Below the pieces are notes generated by a model. That model made no database searches, was not told the origin of the DNA, and was given only the letters and a program-made list of their open reading frames with translations. A stretch of DNA of 41,059 bases from Armatimonadota bacterium (GTDB lineage Bacteria > Armatimonadota > UBA5829 > JAUSEB01), in the NCBI GenBank assembly GCA_030649165.1, contig JAUSGG010000011.1, positions 1 to 41,059 of the forward strand, written 5' to 3'. Numbering within the stretch: the first letter of the stretch is position 1; every line of letters begins with the position of its first letter. Shown piece by piece: positions 40,644-41,059 of the stretch. Made by a program: the position numbers and the translations under genes.

Positions 40644-40774
40644 TGCTCTACCAGTTCCTTTCGCGCACGCAATAGCGGGATTCGCGTGAGGGCAGCGCGT
40701 GGTGTTTCAATGTAGAGTTAGCCGAGGGTGGGGGAGAATCCTTGCAGGGATGAACCTCGCTCGGGTTATTGTGA

Positions 40775-40780
40775 TATAAT
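40775..40780 (+). promoter_or_regulatory. -10 box before the truncated antitoxin
   Basis: TATAAT (40775-40780) lies in GTGATATAATCGGG, equivalent to GTGATATAGTACG at 37373 in the other unit. The -35 region is not clear. The conserved position between the duplicated copies supports it as the promoter of the toxin-antitoxin genes. Confidence 0.45.
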
Positions 40781-40803
40781 CGGGTTTGATGAAGGAGACG
40801 GAC

Positions 40804-40962
40804 GTGAAGTGTGTGGTCTGCAAGCAGGGAGAAACGCCGCTTGGAAAAGCTACAGTTACACTCGACCGCGACAACCTGACGCTGGTCGTTAAGGGAGCGC
40901 CGGCACAGGTATGTTCTAACCTGTATTATTCACGAACAACGCCGCGGAGATTGTCATTCTGA
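40804..40962 (+). pseudogene. Truncated second YgiT-type antitoxin
   Basis: GTG 40804 reads KCVVCKQGETPLGKATVTLDR and on to APAQVCSN, then switches to LYYSRTTPRRLSF and a stop at 40960. The change occurs exactly at 40920, where the 139-bp dispersed repeat begins, so the second CxxC pair is interrupted after its first Cys. The preceding DUF4258 gene present in the other unit is missing here. Confidence 0.88.
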
Positions 40963-41059
40963 ACGAAGAGAAGAATCTTGTTTTGCTACTGCGCCAGGTG
41001 GGGCCTGTTCAAACCTCACGTGGTATTTTCGTGATACGAGATCCTTCGCTGGCGCTCAG
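40920..41059 (+). repeat. Dispersed 139-bp repeat, right copy
   Basis: This is near-identical to 73-211 (four mismatches, no gaps) and extends to the end of the window, where it is cut. It interrupts the second YgiT-type gene. The full extent and the far end of the element cannot be seen. Confidence 0.9.

Noticed and set aside
1-41059. Window could be a circular replicon because its ends share a sequence
   Set aside because: The shared 139 bp starts at 73 rather than at 1, and has mismatches; a diverged third copy lies at 37941-38024. This is a dispersed repeat, not an end overlap.

Overview
This is a roughly 41-kb bacterial window of moderately high GC. It encodes GH51 arabinofuranosidase, two heparinase-like lyases, a Gfo/Idh/MocA oxidoreductase, a PEP-CTERM protein, two uroporphyrinogen-decarboxylase-like proteins, ADP-ribosylglycohydrolase, a bacterial serpin remnant and many TTG/GTG starts with good Shine-Dalgarno sites. 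Together these suggest a free-living polysaccharide-degrading Gram-negative-type bacterium, such as Armatimonadota, Planctomycetota or a related uncultured phylum. No phylogenetic marker settles this. Nearly identical 139-bp repeats lie close to both ends, so the window may be a metagenomic contig that breaks in a dispersed repeat.

Layout. 1-693: repeats and a helically phased A-tract region. 694-5236: ADP-ribosylglycohydrolase, then a minus-strand group (secreted glycosidase-tail protein, beta-propeller protein carrying an in-frame palindromic repeat, URO-D-like protein). 5530-8217: grpE, a membrane protein and nfo. 8313-8411: a consensus promoter driving a possible small RNA. 8436-18574: metabolic and hypothetical genes (putative metalloprotease, Gfo/Idh/MocA, PEP-CTERM, GH51, DapA-like, second URO-D-like, DUF1638). 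18650-19459: a decayed MNT/HEPN toxin-antitoxin locus. 19520-19597: tRNA-Pro(UGG). 19800-21731: ftsH.

21911-27498 is the most novel region. A consensus promoter and 5' hairpin precede a secreted TPR protein. Next come a secreted 12-cysteine peptide with a double-glycine-like leader, a LolA-like exported protein, an exported C39-like peptidase fused to DUF1573/ASH-type domains, and a separate DUF1573 protein. This could be an extracytoplasmic pathway in which Sec exports the precursor and the periplasmic C39-like enzyme trims the GG leader.

27653-29577 is a rearranged zone. A frameshifted MacB-type permease and the C-terminal third of its ATPase are joined directly to the C-terminal half of a serpin. 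29671-34366 is a pst-phoU phosphate uptake cluster on the minus strand (order pstS, pstC, pstA, pstB, phoU), with fold-back elements between pstS and pstC and in the pstS leader. 34663-40962 is a tandem duplication of a unit made of a heparinase II/III-like lyase and a divergent DUF4258/YgiT-type toxin-antitoxin pair. The second unit has lost the toxin, and its antitoxin is cut by the dispersed repeat.

Several repeat families recur between genes: a CCCTCTCCCT/AGGGAGAGGG palindrome, a GTCATTCTGAACGAAG-type repeat, and short 8-9 bp tandem arrays, one of which supplies the stop codon of a gene.
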